NCBI GenBank assembly: GCA_026636295.1
Contig: CP089461.1
Coordinates: forward strand, 609,568 to 673,567
DNA length: 64,000 nucleotides
Source of the DNA: Medakamo hakoo
Lineage: Eukaryota; Chlorophyta; Trebouxiophyceae; Coccomyxaceae
Direction of reading: 5' to 3'
The position numbers and the translations under genes are program-made. Positions 48,192 through 58,105 of this stretch are shown one piece after another. Positions within the stretch are counted from its first letter, which is position 1. Each line of letters begins with the position of its first letter. The notes beneath the pieces are model-generated. The model made no database searches and was not told the DNA's origin. It saw only the letters and a program-made list of their open reading frames with translations.

Positions 48192-49691
48192 ATGACGACG
48201 GCCGCGCCGCCGCCGCCGCGCGCCGGGCCCGTCAAAAAACACCCGCCGCCGCCCGTCGACACGGACGACGAGTCGGCCAGCGATGCGCCGTCGTCTTCTT
48301 CCCGGCCTCCAGTGAGTGGGATGCGCGGAGGGTGGGGTGGGGTGGGCGGGAGGGGCCGCGCCGATTGGACGCGCCGCGGCGCCGTGCCTTGCACACCTAG
48401 CCCCCACCCGCCCGGCCACTCTCATGCCCCCTCCCCTCCCTCCCACACACGCACGCACGCAGTGGGTCCTCGGCTTCCTCGCCCCGCCTGCAGGCGGGCC
48501 AGCCTCCCTGCTCCGCCACCGGTTCCTGTCCAAGCTGGGCGGCCGGCCGGCCTGGTTGGACCCCGTCCACTTGCCGGCGGACCTGACGTGCGGCGCGACG
48601 GGCGCGCCCCTGGACTTTCTGTTGCAGGTTTACGCGCCCGTCGAGGGCGTGGAAGAGGCCTTCCACCGGGTGCTGTATGTGTTTGTGTCGCCAGAGGTTG
48701 GTTTTTGTGTTGGAGGGTGTTTGGGTGGGCGGCAGCGGCGTCGGCCGCGGCCGCGGCCTCCTCTCCTCCACCCCCCCCCTCACCAACACCTCGCCCCTTC
48801 CTCACCCCCCCCCCCCCCCCAGGGCGCCCTCCTCCACCGCCCGGGCGCCGTCCGCGCCTTCCGGTGCCAGCTGCCGCGGTCGAATCCACTGTACCCGCCC
48901 GTGCCTGCGGGGCCGGGTGACGTGTGGCCGCGGCCGCCACCGCCCGAATGGGCCGCGCCCGCTGCCGCATCGACGCCCGACCGGTGGCGTGTGCTGGAGG
49001 CCGAAGCCGCGGGCGCGGCCGGCGCTGTCCCACCGCCGCCCGCGGCTGGCACGCACTTGTACCCGGAGATGGAGGTGGTCGTGGAAGACGAGGAGTCGAG
49101 TGAAGATGAGGAGGACGGCGCCGGCATGGACTAGTGCGTTGGTTGGGGGGCGGCCTTCTTCTTTTTGTGGTGGCCGCGCGGCCGGGGCCACGCACCCGCC
49201 CCACATCACACGCACCCCCCAACCCGACCCCCACCACCCTCCCACACACCAGCGACATGGCCGAGGAAGGCGACGACGACGACGGCACAACCCTGCCGGA
49301 CGACCCCACCGCCGCCGCCGCCCTGGCCGACGCCGTGGAAGCCGCCACGCCCGCCGACGCGCGCGCCCTGGCCACGTTTTCCGCGGTCGTCGCGCGCACG
49401 CCGTCCCAAGTCCTGCGCTACTGCTTCCACGCGGCCGCCCGCCCGACCTGGCCCCGGGCGTCCCCGAGGCCGCCGCGGTCCGCCCCGCCCTGCCCGCGGT
49501 GCGGCGGCCCGCGGTCCTTTGAACTGCACATCCTGCCCCAGGTCCTGGCGTGCCTGGGGCGGGACGCGGCCGACCCGCGCGCGCCCGACTTTGCGGCGGC
49601 GGGGGTGTGGTCGTGTGCGGCGGCGTGCGCGATTGGGGCGGGGTATGCGGAGGAGTACGTGTGGGTGCAGGCCGGGGATGGGCAGGAATGA
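48192..49691 (+). CDS. PDCD2-type ribosome-assembly chaperone lacking the MYND finger
   Basis: PDCD2 proteins bind and escort uS5 (RPS2) during 40S subunit assembly. Exons 48192-48311, 48463-48696, 48823-49133 and 49253-49691 encode 367 residues. The N-terminal half has LGFLAPPAGGPASLLRHRFL, KLGGRPAWLDP, CGATGAPLDFLLQVYAP, AFHRVLYVFVSPE and FRCQLPRSNPLYPP. The C-terminal domain reads ATFSAVVARTPSQVLRYCF, PPCPRCGGPRSFELHILPQV and GAGYAEEYVWVQ. The two halves look like separate ORFs because the exon 3 frame meets TAG at 49132, but donor GTGCGT at 49134 removes it and the joined codon becomes TAC. The MYND zinc finger that usually sits between the halves is missing; only an acidic YPEMEVVVEDEESS segment remains. 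Confidence 0.88.
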
Positions 49692-49868
49692 ACACGGGGG
49701 GAGAGGGGGGAGCGGCGTGTTAGTTTTTTTTTGTATCGTGTGGACGGGGCGGGCGGGTGGTAGCCAAAAACACACACACTGGACGGGGGCCAGACGCCGC
49801 ACTCTCTTCACACACACACTGCTCTCTACGAAACACACACACACGCACACCACACACTCCCCTTTGCT

Positions 49869-50939
49869 TCACTCTACGACGATGACTTCCTCCTCCGCCG
49901 CCGTGGCGCCCGACGCACCACCGCCCGCGGCCGCTAAAATCGCCGGCGGCGCGCCGCCCGCCGCGCCCTTGGCCGGCATGACGGCCAAGTCCGCGGCCAG
50001 CGCGTCGGCAGCTGCTGCCAGCGCGGCGGCAAGCGCGTCGCCCGTCTCAGCCAGGCCAGGGAAAGCGGCCGACACGCAGCGCCCGTCGCAGTCGGCGGCA
50101 GCGCAGGGCGGGGGTGGTGGACCGCCCGCCGGCCGCAGGCCCTCCAGCACCTGGCCCAGCGCCGCCCCGCCGCCCTGCAAGTACGGCCGCGTGCCCGGGC
50201 AGCCGCCGTACCAGCGCAACGCCCGGCCTTCCAGAGCCAGCAGGCGGACGGCCGACTCGCGCAGCGCCTGCGGCACGGCCGAGCCGAGCAAGCAGGCTGG
50301 CGACGGGCCGGCGCCACCCAGCGCCGCCGCGACCAGGCACGACGCGCGCGCCGCGGCGGCCGCCCGCGCGCCCTCATCCGGTGCGGGTGGCGCTTCTTCC
50401 AAGGATGCCGCCATGGCGGCACGCAGGTGGCGCGTCTCGATCCAGTCGGTCGCGACGGCCGCCCAGGCGACCGCGTCGTCCGTGTCGGAGCCGTCGCCGT
50501 CGGAGCCGTCGCCGCCGCGGTCGCTGGCCCGGCGGCGAGCGGCCTCTGCCGTCGACGTCAAGGCTTCTTCCACGAGGGCGGCGTCGCCGACGCCGTCTTG
50601 CAGCATCAAGCGCGCGGCGAGGGCGCGGGCGGACGGGGGCTGCTGGGCGGGGCGAGGCGGTGGTGGTGGTAGCGGAGGGCGGGGACGGGGTGGCGGGCGC
50701 CCCGCAGCGCTCGCCGGCACGCCGCCCGCCGCTTGTGCGGCAGCTGCTGCGGCAGCAGCTGCCGCGCCCGCCGCCGCCCGGGCCTCGGCCGCGGCCGCCG
50801 CGGCTTCGCGGGCGGACGGGGCATGGCCGCTGGCCGCGCGTTTCTGCGCAGACGCGCCGCCGCGCCCGCCGGCTTTGGATGCGGTGGCGCCGCCGGCCGC
50901 GCGTGGGGCGGCGGGCGCGGAGCGGCGCTTGGCGGGCAT
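49869..50939 (-). CDS. Unrecognised Ala-rich protein with a UIM-like motif
   Basis: Single reading frame of 356 residues; I do not recognise the family. It starts with a basic nuclear-type segment (MPAKRRSAPAAPRAAGG), followed by an Ala/Pro-rich region and an acidic patch (GGDGSDGDGSDTDDAV). The helix WIETRHLRAAMAASLEEA near residues 165-183 fits the ubiquitin-interacting-motif spacing (hydrophobic-x-x-Ala-x-x-x-Ser-x-x-acidic), but with weak acidic flanks. A conserved-looking core follows: VPQALRESAVRLLALEGRAL, then RWYGGCPGTRPYLQGG and CAAADCDGRCV. It ends ATAAEEEVIVVE. Longer in-frame sequence upstream to 51236 is judged leader, since the basic start suits a protein N-terminus. Codon bias equals that of neighbours, so it is probably real. 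It shares a divergent gap with RPL10. Confidence 0.62.
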   Translation of the reverse strand: MPAKRRSAPAAPRAAGGATASKAGGRGGASAQKRAASGHAPSAREAAAAAAEARAAAGAAAAAAAAAAQAAGGVPASAAGRPPPRPRPPLPPPPPRPAQQPPSARALAARLMLQDGVGDAALVEEALTSTAEAARRRASDRGGDGSDGDGSDTDDAVAWAAVATDWIETRHLRAAMAASLEEAPPAPDEGARAAAAARASCLVAAALGGAGPSPACLLGSAVPQALRESAVRLLALEGRALRWYGGCPGTRPYLQGGGAALGQVLEGLRPAGGPPPPPCAAADCDGRCVSAAFPGLAETGDALAAALAAAADALAADLAVMPAKGAAGGAPPAILAAAGGGASGATAAEEEVIVVE

Positions 50940-51161
50940 GGTGTGTGGGGTGTGGCCGGAAGGCGGCGCGCGCGCCCAGGGGCGCCCCAGTTCCGGGGCC
51001 CAGCAATTGCCTGGGAATAGCTTAGTGCGAGTGAAACAGGGCGAGAGAGAGGGGCGGGGGCGCGAGGGGCGCCGTGCACTTTCCTCACACCTCCTTTTTT
51101 TCCCTAGAGGGGCCGCGGATTCCGGCTCGCCTTTTCGGCCACACCCTCCCCGTAGAACATC

Positions 51162-52750
51162 ATGGGCAGACGTAAGGGCCAGAGCTTTTCTTCCGGGGTC
51201 GGGTGTGAGGCGGCGACGGGTTTTTTGTGGCTGCACGCCGCAGCCTTTGGAAAAACGGCGCGGCTGCCAGGGCGGCGCCTGCGACGCCCTGTGCTTTGGC
51301 CTTGGTTGCAGCGCCTACATCCGTGCGGACTCGATCAGGCCACGCGACGGGGGTTTGGTGGCGGCCCACCGTCTCCGCGGTCGTTCTGCGTTGGCGCCGG
51401 CGCAAAAAAAAACACTCGATCCGCAGCGTCGGCCGTCGGCGACGCCGTTGACGCGTCATCCGCGGACCTCCGTCCAGGACCTTCCTGGTTTGAAGGAGGC
51501 GTGCGTAGCGTCCTAATGACGGGCTTTGGACGCGTCATGTGGCGGCCAAGGCGCCGCCGCCACGCCCGTTCTCTCGCAGTTCGGTGCAGCCGCCGATGGC
51601 TTCTTTGCGCCCCGCCCCGAGGCGTGCGGACGCCTGTCCCTTATACCTTGCGCCCACATCGATGACCAGAGATGCCGGGCATCGAACGTGCGGGGTTTGG
51701 ACGGAAGGTGGCCCCGTCCGGCTCGTGCGCTGGCGGGCGAAAGGGCGTGCCGAGCGCGCGCGCACGCCCCCACGGGTCCGGGCCGCGCGACCCCCCGCCC
51801 ACACACACCCCGCTCGCGCTCACCACCCCGTCCCTCCCTCCCTCCCCTCCCGCCCTCTCCCCAGGTCCGTCGCGGTGCTACCGCCAGATCAAGAACAAGC
51901 CCTACCCCAAATCCCGGTTCTGCCGCGGTGTGCCCGACCCCAAAATCCGCATCTACGACGCCGGCAACAAGCGCGCGCCCGTCGAAGCGTTCCCCTACTG
52001 CATCCACATGGTGTCGTGGGAGAAGGAGCAGATCTGTTCCGAGGCGTTGGAAGCGGCGCGCATTGCGGCCAACAAGTACATGGTCAAGCACGCGGGCAAG
52101 GTGCGTGCGTGTGTGTGTGTGGCTGTGGGTTGTGGGTGGTTGGAGCGGTTTGTGCGGGGCGGCGAGAAGGGCCCTTGGCCCGGCCCCGCCTCCACCCTCG
52201 CGGCCAAGGAAAACATCCACGGCCCACCCATCTCCACACACACTCACCCACACCCACCCCACCCCACCCCACCCCACACCCCACCCCACACCCACCACAG
52301 GACGCCTTCCACCTGCGCGTCCGCGTCCACCCCTTCCACGTCCTGCGCATCAACAAGATGCTGTCGTGCGCGGGCGCCGATCGGCTGCAGACCGGCATGC
52401 GCGGCGCGTTCGGCAAGCCCCAGGGCACGTGCGCCCGCGTCCAGATCGGCCAGGTCCTGTTGTCCATCCGGTGCCGCGACTCGCACGGCGCCATGGCGGC
52501 GGAGGCCCTGCGCCGCGCCAAGTTCAAGTTCGCGGGCCGCCAGAAGATTGTCGCGTCGCGCAACTGGGGCTTCACCAAGTTCTCCCGCGAAGACTACGCG
52601 GCGTGGAAGGCGGAGGGCCGCCTGGCGCCGGACGGCATCACGTCCAAGCTCATCGGCGCGCGCGGCCCGCTGGACGCCGCGCGCCCGGAGGGCCAGAAGA
52701 TCTTCTCGACGCCCGCCCGCATCTGCCAGGTGCCCGTCCACGCCGAGTGA
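51162..52750 (+). CDS. 60S ribosomal protein L10 (uL16)
   Basis: Late-joining large-subunit protein near the peptidyl transferase centre. Exons 51162-51171, 51865-52100 and 52301-52750 encode 231 residues. The first coding exon is 10 nt (ATG GGC AGA C, donor GTAAGG) and the split Arg codon gives [20 protein letters not shown]. Other landmarks: [91 protein letters not shown] and WGFTKF. It is some 17 residues longer than human RPL10, at the C-terminus. Intron 1 is 693 nt, the longest intron in the window. I found no convincing snoRNA boxes in it, although ribosomal-protein introns often host them. Confidence 0.96.
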
Positions 52751-53014
52751 AGCGGTCCCTGGTTTTCAGTGCTGTGTGCTTTCTCTTTGTGTGTGAGAGA
52801 GTGAGCGGGGGGCGTGTGCGTGTGTGGTGCGTGTGTGTGTGTGTGTGGGGTGTTTTTGTGTGTGGCGCGTCCCCCCTGCCCTCTCTGGACCTGTGCTGCG
52901 GGGGTGGGGTGGGGCGGCGCGGTGTGCAAGACAAAACCAACGGGGCGCGCACGCACACGCCCCTTCCTGTGTGCTCTCAACCAACACATGACGCGGCCCG
53001 TCTTACACCCACCA

Positions 53015-53751
53015 CTACCCCGGCTCCTGCTGCCGCAACTCCCGCTCCGCCGCCCGCCGGCTGGCCGCGTAGTTGATGACGTCCGCCCGGTGCGTGCGGG
53101 CTTTCGAGGAACGGTACGCGGCGTACGGGTCGGCCGGCACGGGCCCGTGCCCGCCCCCGCCCCGGCGGCGGCGGCGGCCGGCGCCGCCGCCGCCACCACC
53201 TCCAGCCGCCGCCGCCGCGTCGTAGCCCAGGCCGGCGGCGTGGCCGGGCCCACGCCCGCGCCCTCCACGCCCGCGCCCGCCGATGAACCGGCCGTCCGCG
53301 GCCGTGTTGGGGTCGTGGCCGCCGCCGCCGGCGCGGCCCGGACCGCCCGCCAGCGTCGCCAGGCCGGGCACGCCCGCCGCCGGCCCGCCCCCGCCGCCCC
53401 CCACCGCCGCCGCCGCCGCCGCCCCTTTGGCCGCCATCTCCACCTCCGCGCGGGTCAGGCCGGGTGTGTACGCGCCGACTTCCGCGAAGAATTGGGCCAG
53501 CCTCCCGGACAGGTGCGGGTCGGCCCGCCCGCCGTCGGCCGGCGGCGCGGGCATGGCCGCGGCCGCGATGGCCGCCGGGTCCAGCGGAGTGTACGGCGGC
53601 GCGCCCGCCGCCGCGGCATCCCGGATCAGGACGGGGATGAGGCCGGGAGGGAAGGCGAACGGGTCGGCGGGCGGGGGTGGTGGTGGGTGGTCTGGGCGGC
53701 CGCGGCCCGGCGGCGGCGCGTCCCACCGGCTGGCCCGCCGGCCGGACGTGG

Positions 53752-53818
<67 letters not shown>

Positions 53819-54197
53819 GGTCGCTTGCACCGCCGCGTGGAGCGCCCACGCCCAGTGGGCGGAGCCTTCCCCGCCGGGCGTCAGGAAGGCAAAGGCGGGG
53901 TCGGCCTGTCCGGTGTCGGGGGTGTGCCACGGGGGGATGGGATGGAGTGGGGGGGTGAGCGCGGCTGGAGGCGCGCCACCTGCCTGTGCACGCGTGTGTG
54001 TGCCACTCCCAATCCCCGTCTCCGCGACTCACCTTGTGCTGGGCAGCCACGTGCGCCACCAGGCCCGGCCCCGCCGCCGCGGCCGCCCGGGCCAGGGTGG
54101 CGATGCGGTGGGCGAGGGCGGGCTCGGCCGGTGGCGGGTGGTGCGGCGGCGCCGGGTCGCCGCGGGATGGAAAAGGCGGCGCGGCGGCGGGCTCCAT
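53015..54197 (-). CDS. SURP-domain splicing-type protein, CHERP-like
   Basis: Protein of 351 residues from exons 54197-54033 and 53905-53015. Exons 1 and 2 join into a SURP (SWAP) module: [36 protein letters not shown], then GSAHWAWALHAAV. After a run of about 20 prolines comes FAFPPGLIPVLIRDA, YTPLDPAAIAAAAMPAPP, which resembles the CHERP/SR140 'GLMAPLVKLEDHEYKPLDP' region, and near the C-terminus DPYAAYRSSKARTHR resembles the CHERP end. Gly/Arg-rich (RGRGGRGRG) and basic stretches lie between. CHERP is a U2 snRNP-associated splicing factor; the same role is inferred. A clear G-patch is not visible. A triplet repeat encodes the proline run. Confidence 0.72.
53753..53816. repeat. (CGG)n trinucleotide repeat coding for poly-Pro
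   Basis: About 21 CGG units on the + strand inside the CHERP-like gene, read on the minus strand as CCG codons for proline. It is nearly perfect, so its length is likely polymorphic. Confidence 0.9.
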
Positions 54198-54419
54198 TTT
54201 TGAAGCCGGACTGAAGGAGGCTGGGGTGCCCGTGCGATGAGGCGCGGCGTTGGCGGGACGCGCCCCTCGCCGCCCGGGGCGCCGCGGGCGGGTCGCGCGA
54301 GAAGGAGGAAAACACGCGAGTGTGAATGGCCGCGCGGCACACACAGGCACAGAGCGAAAAAAAAACGGCGCGAAACAGCGGAGGGACGCGTCGCACCTTT
54401 CCCCTCCCTCCATCTCTCC

Positions 54420-55443
54420 ATGTCGGCCACGCGCCAGGCCTCCAACCTCATGGGTGCCCTGGCCCGCCGGGCGGCGGCAGGGCCGCGGGCCGTGCTGCCC
54501 AGCCGCGGCGGCGGCGGCGGGCCGGTCGCCGGGCGCGGCCGCACGACGGAGCCGGTGAGGGAGGGAGATTTTTTTTTTGCGGCTGCGGACAGGAAGCTGG
54601 TGGTCTAGGGCACGCGTCCGTGTGCGCGCGAGGCGGGGCGTGGGCGTTCCAAGGCGCCTGCAAGCGGCGCCGCGACCGCACGCAACGGCGCGGGGCGCGA
54701 TTGCGTCGGACCGCGCGCTCGCGTCCCTGCCCCCGTTCTCTCCCTCACGCCCCGGCCTCCCAACCCCACTCCCACTCCACCAGCTTGCCGCCGAAGACGA
54801 GCTGACATGGGACGACGGCACCGTCAACCCAGAATACTGCGTGGACCGGTGGGACGACGTGGGCAAGGTAAGGGGGTTTTTGGTTGCTGCGACGCCGGCG
54901 CCGACCCCAACCCTGCACAGTCGGGCCAGGGCGGCGAGCGGGCGCGTGAGCGGCTGTCCGACGGTCGGCTCACAGACGGCAGGCGCGCCTGCCACCGCCC
55001 GCGTCCGTCCCGCGTCCGGAGTGACACACGTAGAGCGGGCCGGGCTTGGACGGCCAGGGAGGCCGGACCAGCCAGCCGAATCTCCTCGCCCTCGGAGCGC
55101 GCGCGCCGACGCCGCACGGGGCGGGGCGGAGGGGGGAGGGCTCCCTGGGAAACCGCGCCCCCCACGCTCTCCCGCCCTCCCACACTGCTCGACCGCCACT
55201 CACGCGCACGCTTGCACACACACAACACACTCTCACGCACACACACACCCTCACACACACACGAACGCGCAGTACCAGGCCCTGCGCTGGCTGGGCGCGG
55301 GCCTGGGCCTGTTTGGGTGCGCGGCCGCGCTCGCCGCCCGCCTGGACAAGCGGTCGGCCATCCCCTTCACGCCGCGGTCGTACCCGTTTGACAACCTGTC
55401 GGCGGAGTTGGCCGGGTCCAAGGGCGTGGGGCCGCGGGATTGA
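54420..55443 (+). CDS. Mitochondrial complex I subunit NDUFB8 (plant type)
   Basis: Accessory membrane-arm subunit of NADH dehydrogenase. Exons 54420-54554, 54784-54867 and 55273-55443 give 129 residues. The N-terminus (SATRQASNLMGALARRAAAG) is basic and amphipathic, suitable for mitochondrial import. Then come LTWDDGTVNPEYCVDRWDDV, a single hydrophobic helix LRWLGAGLGLFGCAAALAA and the conserved C-terminal IPFTPRSYPFDNLSAELAG. The last two match the plant NDUFB8/ASHI pattern of helix followed by 'P-F-P-R-x-Y-P-x-N-N-L'. All joins keep phase 0. The second intron (405 nt) ends in a long CA-rich tract before the acceptor. It is divergent from the CHERP-like gene. Confidence 0.82.
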
Positions 55444-55636
55444 TGGGACGGACGGGGGGGGGGGGGGGGGGGCAGGAGGCCGGGAGGGAGGGTCGGGGAG
55501 GGGGCGAGTGAGTGTAGCAGAAAGGAAAACACGAAGCGCGAACGTGTGGTGGCGTGTGGGCCTGCACGGGGCCTGGGGTGTGGTGTCACACGTCACCCTG
55601 CCCCTGTCCTCCTGCCCACCCCCCTCCTCTCCCTCC

Positions 55637-57785
55637 CTACGGCCTCGTCAGCACGGCCCTCCCAAACAGCTTGCCCGGTTCACCCAACAGCCCGGCGACG
55701 GCGGCGGAATACCGGGCGAGCGTGCCGCCGTCCAGCACGCGGTGGTCGGCGCCCCAACACAGCGGCATCACGTGGGCGGTGGTCGGCGGGGAGGACGGGC
55801 TGGGGCCCGGGACCAGGGCCGGCCGAATGCTGGGGACGAGGGTTATGGTGTGCGGGGCGGGGAAGGGACGTGAGAGGGGAACGGACGGGGCGTCGCCACA
55901 AAAAGTAAACGCGACCCACCCATAAAAAAAAAAATAGCACACACACGCACCGTCCCACCGCCACAATGACCGCTTGCGGCACGTGGACCAGCGGCGCCGC
56001 ATGGCCGCCCCCACCCACGGCGCCGATGTTGGACACAGTCAGTGTGCCGCCGGCGATGTCGGCCGGGCGCAGGGCGCCCGCGGCCGCGGCCGCGGACAGG
56101 CGCGCGATTTCGGCGGCGACGCCCGCGACCGACCGGTCTTGGACGCGCGTGACCACGGGGACGGCCAGGCCGCCCGGCGTGTCGACGGCGATGCCAAAGT
56201 TGTGGTCGGCGTGCAGGGTGAGGGCGTCCCCGCCCTCGGCCAGCGACGCGTTCACGCTCGGAAAGTCGGCCAGGGCGGCGGACAGGGCTTTGAGGATGAA
56301 GGGCAGGTAGGTCAGGCGGGGCGGGGCGGGCGGGGCTGGGGACCCACCGGCCGCGGCCGCGGACACCGCGGCCGCCTCCGCCAACGCGTCCGCCGTCCGC
56401 GGGTCGGCCGCCAGGCTGGCCCGCAACGCCACCAGCGCGTCCACGCGCGCGTCTTCCGCGTAGTGGAAGTGCGGGACGGCCGCGGCGGCGGTCATGGACT
56501 TGACCATGGCGCGGCGGAAGCCGCGGAGCGGGGTGGAGGTCGTGGTGCCGGCCGCCGGCGGCGGCAGCGGCTGCGGCGCGGGCACGGGCGACGCGGGCCG
56601 CCCACCCCCTGCCGCCGCCGCCGCTTCCACGTCCTCGCGCAGGATGCGGCCGCTGGGGCCACTCCCAGGCCCCAGCCCGTCCAGGTCCACGCCCAGCTCG
56701 CGGGCGACGCGGCGGACGGCCGGCGAGGCGAGGGTGTATGTGGTGGGCGGCTGCTGCTGCTGCTGCTGCGGCGAGGTTGGGGCAGGCCCGGCGCCGGCCG
56801 CCGCGGGCTCGCTCCCACCCCCGCCCCCGCCCCCGCTCACGACCTCCAAGCCAGGCGGAATGGCCGCCCCGGCCGGCAACGCCAGGTCCACGAGCGGGGC
56901 GCCGACTTGGATCATGTCGCCGGGCGCGCCGTGGCGGGCGGTGACCACGCCACCGCACCGGGCCGTGACTTCGACGGTCGCCTTGTCCGACTGGACTTCG
57001 CACAGCGGGTCGAATTCCGCGACGGCCGCACCGTCCTGGAGTGTGTTTTTTTTGGTGGTGGTGGTGGTGGGTGGTGGTGGAAGTGTGGGTGTTGAGGGTG
57101 TGGGCGCGCCACCCACCCACCCACCCACCCACCCACCCACCCGTACTCTCTCACCTCGACAAACCAGCGCGTCAGCTCGCACTCCTTGATGCCTTCCCCC
57201 GTCTGGGCCAGGGCGATGCGGACGACGGTCTGGGAGGAGGAGGAAGGCGGGGACGCGTCGGTGGCGGGTGCTGCTGCTGCTGCTGCTGCGGCGGCGACAA
57301 CGGGCGGGCGGGCGGCCGTGCCGACGCCGCGCGCGTGGAGGAGCTGGTTTTGGAGGGGGGAGGGGGTCGCGTTTGTACGGTGTGTGAGGGGATGGGCGCG
57401 GGCGCGAGCAATGTGGCCCGGCCAGTGGAGGCTCCGAGGTCCAGGCAACCGGCGCAGCTGGGCGCGGAGTGCGTGTGCGAGGGTCGGACGGGGTCGCGGG
57501 GGAGGGGGGGTGCGGGCGTGCCAATGCCCTCGGCTGAGCGTGCACGTCCAAAAAAAAAACCCATGCCTGTCCGTGTGCGCAGGCTTGCACGCGCTGCGCC
57601 ACCTTCCCGACCCCGCAGAGCCGCCGCCCACCACTCACCCAGATCGACAGCGGGGCCTCGAGAGCTGTGGGCGGCCGGTCAGACGCGCCGGAACGGGTGG
57701 ACGAGGCGAGGCGACGCGCGACCGCCAAACCGGTGCGCCCGCGGCCGCGCGCGGCGGCGGCCAGGAGCACGATGCGAGGGAGCAT
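55637..57785 (-). CDS. Branched-chain 2-oxoacid dehydrogenase E2 (acyltransferase)
   Basis: Mitochondrial core enzyme that breaks down Leu, Ile and Val. Exons 57785-57639, 57343-57155, 57035-55951 and 55829-55637 give 537 residues. Leader MLPRIVLLAAAARGRGRTG is a mitochondrial presequence. The lipoyl domain starts IALAQTGEGIKECELTRWFV and has lipoyl-Lys in CEVQSDKATVEV (near residue 130); the EVQSDKA motif separates it from pyruvate-type E2. The E3-binding domain reads ASPAVRRVARELGVDLDGLG with GRILREDVE. The catalytic domain has LRGFRRAMVKSMTAAAAVPH, HNFGIAVDTPGGLAVPVV, TLTVSNIGAVGG and the active-site ADHRVLDGG. Exon 2's 5' end is uncertain: an acceptor at 57230 is also possible, but the one at 57344 keeps an in-frame presequence. 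Confidence 0.92.
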
Positions 57786-58105
57786 GGGTCAGGAGAGGGC
57801 CACGAGCGTGCGTGCAACACGGACGGCGTGCTTATGCCCGCGCGGGACGTTGCGCTTTGCGCGTCCTCTCTGTTTTTCTATCGAAGACGCTGTGAGGTCG
57901 GCCGGGTCGGCAGACGAAAGACAACACGACGAGCGCGCGCACGCGCGGGAGCTGGCTTTCCGCACGGCCGGGCGCCGCGATTCCACACCCTCCTGCCCCT
58001 CCGCCCCCTGCTCCACAAGCGCGCTTCGTCCGCTTGCTCCCGGGGCGAGCAGCGCGGTCTGGACGCCTGCGTGCTGCGGTGGTGCCTTTTCCCTCGTCTC
58101 CCCCC
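57786..58105. promoter_or_regulatory. Divergent promoter, E2 acyltransferase / MSH1
   Basis: 320 bp between two genes for organelle-targeted proteins. No core promoter element or additional gene was recognised. Confidence 0.35.

Noticed and set aside
49134-49691. Separate small gene starting MAEEGDDDDG
   Set aside because: A GTGCGT donor at 49134 and acceptor at 49252 join it in phase to the upstream exons, giving one PDCD2 protein with both expected halves.
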